Assembly (NCBI GenBank): GCA_049642385.1
Contig: JBAROU010000141.1
Coordinates: 1 to 9,088 of the forward strand
Reading direction: 5' to 3'
Length of the DNA: 9,088 nt
Source: JBAROU01 sp049642385
GTDB taxonomy: Bacteria > Chloroflexota > Dehalococcoidia > DSTF01 > RBG-16-68-14
Made by a program: the position numbers and the translations under genes. The notes beneath the pieces are model-generated. The model worked only from the letters and a program-made list of their open reading frames with translations, searched no databases and was not told where the DNA came from. Positions 6,840 through 9,088 of the stretch are shown piece after piece; position 1 is the first letter of the stretch; the number at the start of each line of letters is the position of its first letter.

Positions 6840-7723
6840 TGGACGTTTCTATCGTCATCGTCAGCTACAACGGGCGCGACTTCCTTCGACGCTGCCTCTC
6901 GTCGGTTCACCACCATACGCGCGGCATCGAGTTCGAGGTGATCGTCGTCGACAACGCGTCAGCCGATGGTACGCCCGAGATGGTCGCGGAGGAGTTTCCC
7001 CAAGTGACACTCATTCGGCGCGGAAGTAACGCCGGCTTCGCCGTTGCGGTGAATCAGGGCGCGGCGATCGCAAAGGGGAGCACCGTCTTCGTACTTAACC
7101 CGGATGCGGAGCTGCTCGACGACGCGCTCTCGCGCATGCTCGGCTACCTGAACCAGCACTCCGATATCGGCGTCCTTGCACCAAAGTTGCTGGACGGCGA
7201 CGGCTCGCTCCAGCTCTCCTGTCGCGCCTTCCCGAACTACGCTGTCGCGCTCTTCAACCGCTACTCGCTGCTTACGCGGATCCTTCCAAAGAATCGCCTT
7301 TCGGCCCGTTACCTGATGACCGCGTTCGACCACAGCGCGATCGCGGACGTCGATTGGATCTCCGCCGCATGCTGGCTCATACCACGTCGAACCATCGAGC
7401 TCGTCGGCCTGCTGGACGAGGGCTACTTCTGGTCGATCGAGGATGTCGACTACTGCCAACGCGTGCACCGCTCAGGACTGCGCGTCGTCTACTTCCCGGA
7501 GGTCGCCGTCCGGCACCACATCGGCGTGAGCTCAGCCACGCTGCCCAATCGCGCGATCATCGCGCGCCACCGCGGTATGTGGCGTTACTACCGCAGCTAC
7601 TTACGTCCCGGCAGTCCGCTGGCGAAGCCCATGATGGATGTCCTGGTGCGAGGTGGCGTCTGGCTACGCTGCGGGCTTCAGCTCCTGAGCCACAATGTTA
7701 GGCGCCTACTTTCGGGGAACTGA
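6839..7723 (+). CDS. Family 2 glycosyltransferase
   Basis: A 294-residue GT-A fold enzyme, third gene of the operon. Motifs are VSIVIVSYNG (3-12), VIVVDNASADGT (34-45), NAGFAVAVNQG (64-74), the metal-binding equivalent VLNPDAEL (85-92), and GYFWSIEDVDYCQR (195-208) with the likely catalytic acid, then VVYFPEVAVRHH. This pattern fits the rhamnosyltransferase-like GT2 enzymes. An in-frame GTG at 6779 would add 20 residues inside the previous gene, but ATG 6839 gives the standard N-terminus and a TGATG overlap with the upstream stop, so the ATG is preferred. It ends at TGA 7721-7723, two bases before the stop of the convergent wecA-like gene. It differs clearly from the first GT2 in this operon, so the two probably make different linkages. 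Confidence 0.88.
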   Translation: MDVSIVIVSYNGRDFLRRCLSSVHHHTRGIEFEVIVVDNASADGTPEMVAEEFPQVTLIRRGSNAGFAVAVNQGAAIAKGSTVFVLNPDAELLDDALSRMLGYLNQHSDIGVLAPKLLDGDGSLQLSCRAFPNYAVALFNRYSLLTRILPKNRLSARYLMTAFDHSAIADVDWISAACWLIPRRTIELVGLLDEGYFWSIEDVDYCQRVHRSGLRVVYFPEVAVRHHIGVSSATLPNRAIIARHRGMWRYYRSYLRPGSPLAKPMMDVLVRGGVWLRCGLQLLSHNVRRLLSGN

Positions 7724-7725
7724 CG

Positions 7726-8853
7726 CTACTCTCCGTCAGAGATATCGAACGCCGCCTCGTCCACCCAGCGTAGGTGCCGGCGCAGCCAGACGATGCTTGC
7801 GCTGTTCCAGAGCGAGAGGAAGTACCCTAGCTTGGTCAGTACTAGCGCTACCAGGAGCGCGGTGCCTACGAGCACCGCGGCCTCCAGCACGAACACGTGC
7901 ACGTAGTGCAGCAGCAACGCGCCACTCGCGAAGAGGACGGAGATGGTGTAGATGACCACTACCAGGCCGCGCGGCCCAAAGCCTGATTCCTCTAGCCGGT
8001 GGTGGATATGGTCCTCGTCTCCCTGGAGTGGATGTCGGCCGTCGAGCATGCGTCGCACCATAGCAAGCCCTGTGTCCATGATCGGGAAGCCAAGAGCCAC
8101 GACAGGGATGGCGACGAACACCGCGTCAGAAGCACCCGTGGCGGCCCGGATGGAGAGCGCCCCGAGGATGAAGCCGAGGAGGTACGCGCCGGAATCACCA
8201 ATATACACCGACGCGGGCGGTAGATGGAACGGCAAGACGCCCAGACCAGCACCAGCGATCGCGACGAGCAGCAACGCGACGGTCGGGTGATCCGCGTTCA
8301 CGGCCACCACCGCCAGCGTCACGGCACCAAGGATCGCCACGCCAGACGAGACGCCATCGCGGCCGTCGATCAGGTTGATGGCATTCGTAAAGAAGACGAC
8401 CCAGGCGACCGTAATGACGGGCGCCATGATGCCAAGGCTGAACTGCGGCCCCCACGGCAAACCGACGGTGTCGATGCTGTAGCCCACCGCGTAGACGGCG
8501 GATGCGGCAGCGATCTGCCCTAGCAGCCGGGGCCGCCAGCTCAGCGGTCGCCAGTCATCATAGAACCCGATGGCGAAGACGAAGATGCACGCAGCCAGGA
8601 ACGCCAGGAAGTCGTCCGACTTGGGTTCGAAGAAACCGGCAGCCCTGTCAGAGAACGCCGAAGCGATGAATGGCGTCAGCGCGAAGGCGATGAGCATCGC
8701 GGCGCCGCCCCAGCGCGGGCGTTCGTCTATGCCGCGTCCAGTGTGGAAGAAGCCCGCGAGGCGCGCAGTGCGAGAGGCGGCCTGGAACAGCACCGTCGCC
8801 GCAAGACCCAGGCCGATCGCCAGGGCCAGGGTGATGAGATAGACCTCTAGCAT
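7726..8853 (-). CDS. Polyprenyl-phosphate N-acetylhexosamine-1-phosphate transferase (WecA/TagO type)
   Basis: A 375-residue integral membrane protein of the MraY/WecA family with about ten or eleven hydrophobic segments. Family members move a sugar-1-phosphate (often GlcNAc-1-P) from a UDP-sugar to undecaprenyl phosphate, starting a cell-surface glycan. Visible motifs are the Mg-binding GFYDDW (Asp99-Asp100), NAINLIDGRDG (Asn150 to Gly157), YIGDSGAYLLGF (from 217) and HIHHRL (292-297), the last marking the WecA/TagO branch instead of MraY. One oddity is Arg155 where NLIDGLDG has Leu. The ATG at 8853 is supported by AAGGT on the minus strand at 8865-8861, about 7 nt upstream. It faces the glycosyltransferase operon but probably supplies its lipid-linked acceptor. 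The sugar specificity is not determined by the sequence. Confidence 0.9.
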   Translation of the reverse strand: MLEVYLITLALAIGLGLAATVLFQAASRTARLAGFFHTGRGIDERPRWGGAAMLIAFALTPFIASAFSDRAAGFFEPKSDDFLAFLAACIFVFAIGFYDDWRPLSWRPRLLGQIAAASAVYAVGYSIDTVGLPWGPQFSLGIMAPVITVAWVVFFTNAINLIDGRDGVSSGVAILGAVTLAVVAVNADHPTVALLLVAIAGAGLGVLPFHLPPASVYIGDSGAYLLGFILGALSIRAATGASDAVFVAIPVVALGFPIMDTGLAMVRRMLDGRHPLQGDEDHIHHRLEESGFGPRGLVVVIYTISVLFASGALLLHYVHVFVLEAAVLVGTALLVALVLTKLGYFLSLWNSASIVWLRRHLRWVDEAAFDISDGE

Positions 8854-8966
8854 GCCCCCTACCTTGCGACCTCGCGTCGTTTGAGCCCTAGTCTAACATG
8901 TCAAGTTCCACGGCAGCCACTCGTGGCCTTGTCGCTAGACACGCAGTCTGGCTAGACTCGAACGAT
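8854..8966. other. Divergent intergenic region
   Basis: About 110 bases between the wecA-like gene (minus) and the lipoprotein gene (plus). It holds a plus-strand promoter candidate (8929-8958) and, on the minus strand, a perfect TTGACA (8904-8899). The latter has only a poor hexamer (AAACGA at 8882-8877) at the right distance. TAGACT occurs on both strands (8953-8958 plus; 8895-8890 minus). Confidence 0.6.
8929..8958 (+). promoter_or_regulatory. Promoter candidate for the lipoprotein gene
   Basis: TTGTCG (8929-8934), an 18-nt spacer and TAGACT (8953-8958). The GTG start follows 8 nt after the -10 box, so transcription would begin at about the start codon and the mRNA would be leaderless; no Shine-Dalgarno is visible. 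The spacer contains a short inverted repeat, GCTAGAC - ACGCA - GTCTGGC (8934-8952, one G-T pair), possibly an operator or chance. Confidence 0.42.
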
Positions 8967-9088
8967 GTGCGCGCCCTCGTTGCCTGTACGATAGTCGCTG
9001 CGGCGTTCGCTGCCCTGACCGCGGCCTGCGGTGACGGGGATACCACCGCGACTGAACGAACGCCGCCTGCTGGTTCCAACGTCTACAG
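8967..9088 (+). CDS. Lipoprotein, N-terminal part (3' end outside window)
   Basis: The frame is open to the right edge, so only about 40 residues are seen. From GTG 8967 the protein starts VRALVACTIVAAAFAALTAA followed by Cys21, then GDGDTT and a Thr/Pro-rich stretch. A short basic start, a hydrophobic core and LTAAC followed by a flexible polar linker are what a type II (lipoprotein) signal peptide looks like, so the mature protein would be lipid-anchored on the outer face of the membrane. An in-frame ATG at 8898 would add 23 polar residues in front of the signal peptide and is less likely. The function of the mature protein cannot be told from this fragment. Confidence 0.7.
   Translation, partial: MRALVACTIVAAAFAALTAACGDGDTTATERTPPAGSNVY

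Noticed and set aside
8876..8904. TTGACA on the minus strand as the wecA-like gene's promoter
   Set aside because: The -35 is perfect but the hexamers 16-18 nt downstream (such as AAACGA) are poor, and TAGACT on that strand is only 3 nt away; left as unresolved rather than listed as a promoter.

Overview
The window is a GC-rich bacterial surface-polysaccharide locus with a large secreted multidomain protein embedded in it. GC-rich codon use, Pro/Thr 'PTPTATRT' linkers and a C-terminal Ca-binding/dockerin-like module (with FWDFFDTP and a terminal QFGHSC) recall secreted proteins I associate with Chloroflexota, especially Dehalococcoidia-like environmental genomes. This assignment rests on recalled protein style, not on a marker gene, and is only moderately sure.

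Layout. (1) 1-1181, plus strand: the 3' end of rmlB (dTDP-glucose 4,6-dehydratase) and complete rmlD (dTDP-4-dehydrorhamnose reductase), making dTDP-L-rhamnose. (2) 1198-4623, minus strand: a secreted protein of about 1141 residues with signal peptide, HExxH metallopeptidase-like domain, Pro/Thr linker, von Willebrand A domain, second Pro/Thr linker, cohesin-like beta domain and a dockerin-like C-terminus. It converges on rmlD with 16 nt between the stops. (3) 4624-4752: a divergent intergenic region with a good minus-strand promoter. (4) 4753-7723, plus strand: a tightly coupled glycosyltransferase operon, GT2 - GT4 - GT2, with overlapping stop/start codons. (5) 7726-8853, minus strand: a WecA/TagO-type polyprenyl-phosphate sugar-1-phosphate transferase, which would start a lipid-linked glycan. 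(6) 8854-8966: a second divergent intergenic region. (7) 8967-end, plus strand: the start of a lipoprotein gene cut by the window edge.

Together the genes suggest assembly of a rhamnose-containing polymer: WecA-type initiation on a polyprenyl carrier, activated rhamnose from RmlB/RmlD, and chain extension by three glycosyltransferases. Whether the secreted protein is a glycan acceptor, an adhesin or a protease is not shown by the sequence.

The most notable sequence-level observation is that two genes (the secreted protein and the GT4 enzyme) seem to start at CTG. In both, the reading frame runs upstream of the first ATG/GTG into sequence the protein clearly needs (a signal peptide; the first beta strand of the GT-B fold). 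No ATG, GTG or TTG is available there, and a Shine-Dalgarno sequence sits 9-10 nt before a CTG. I found no RNA genes, CRISPR, insertion sequence or clear terminator, and no strong evidence of a wholly new system.
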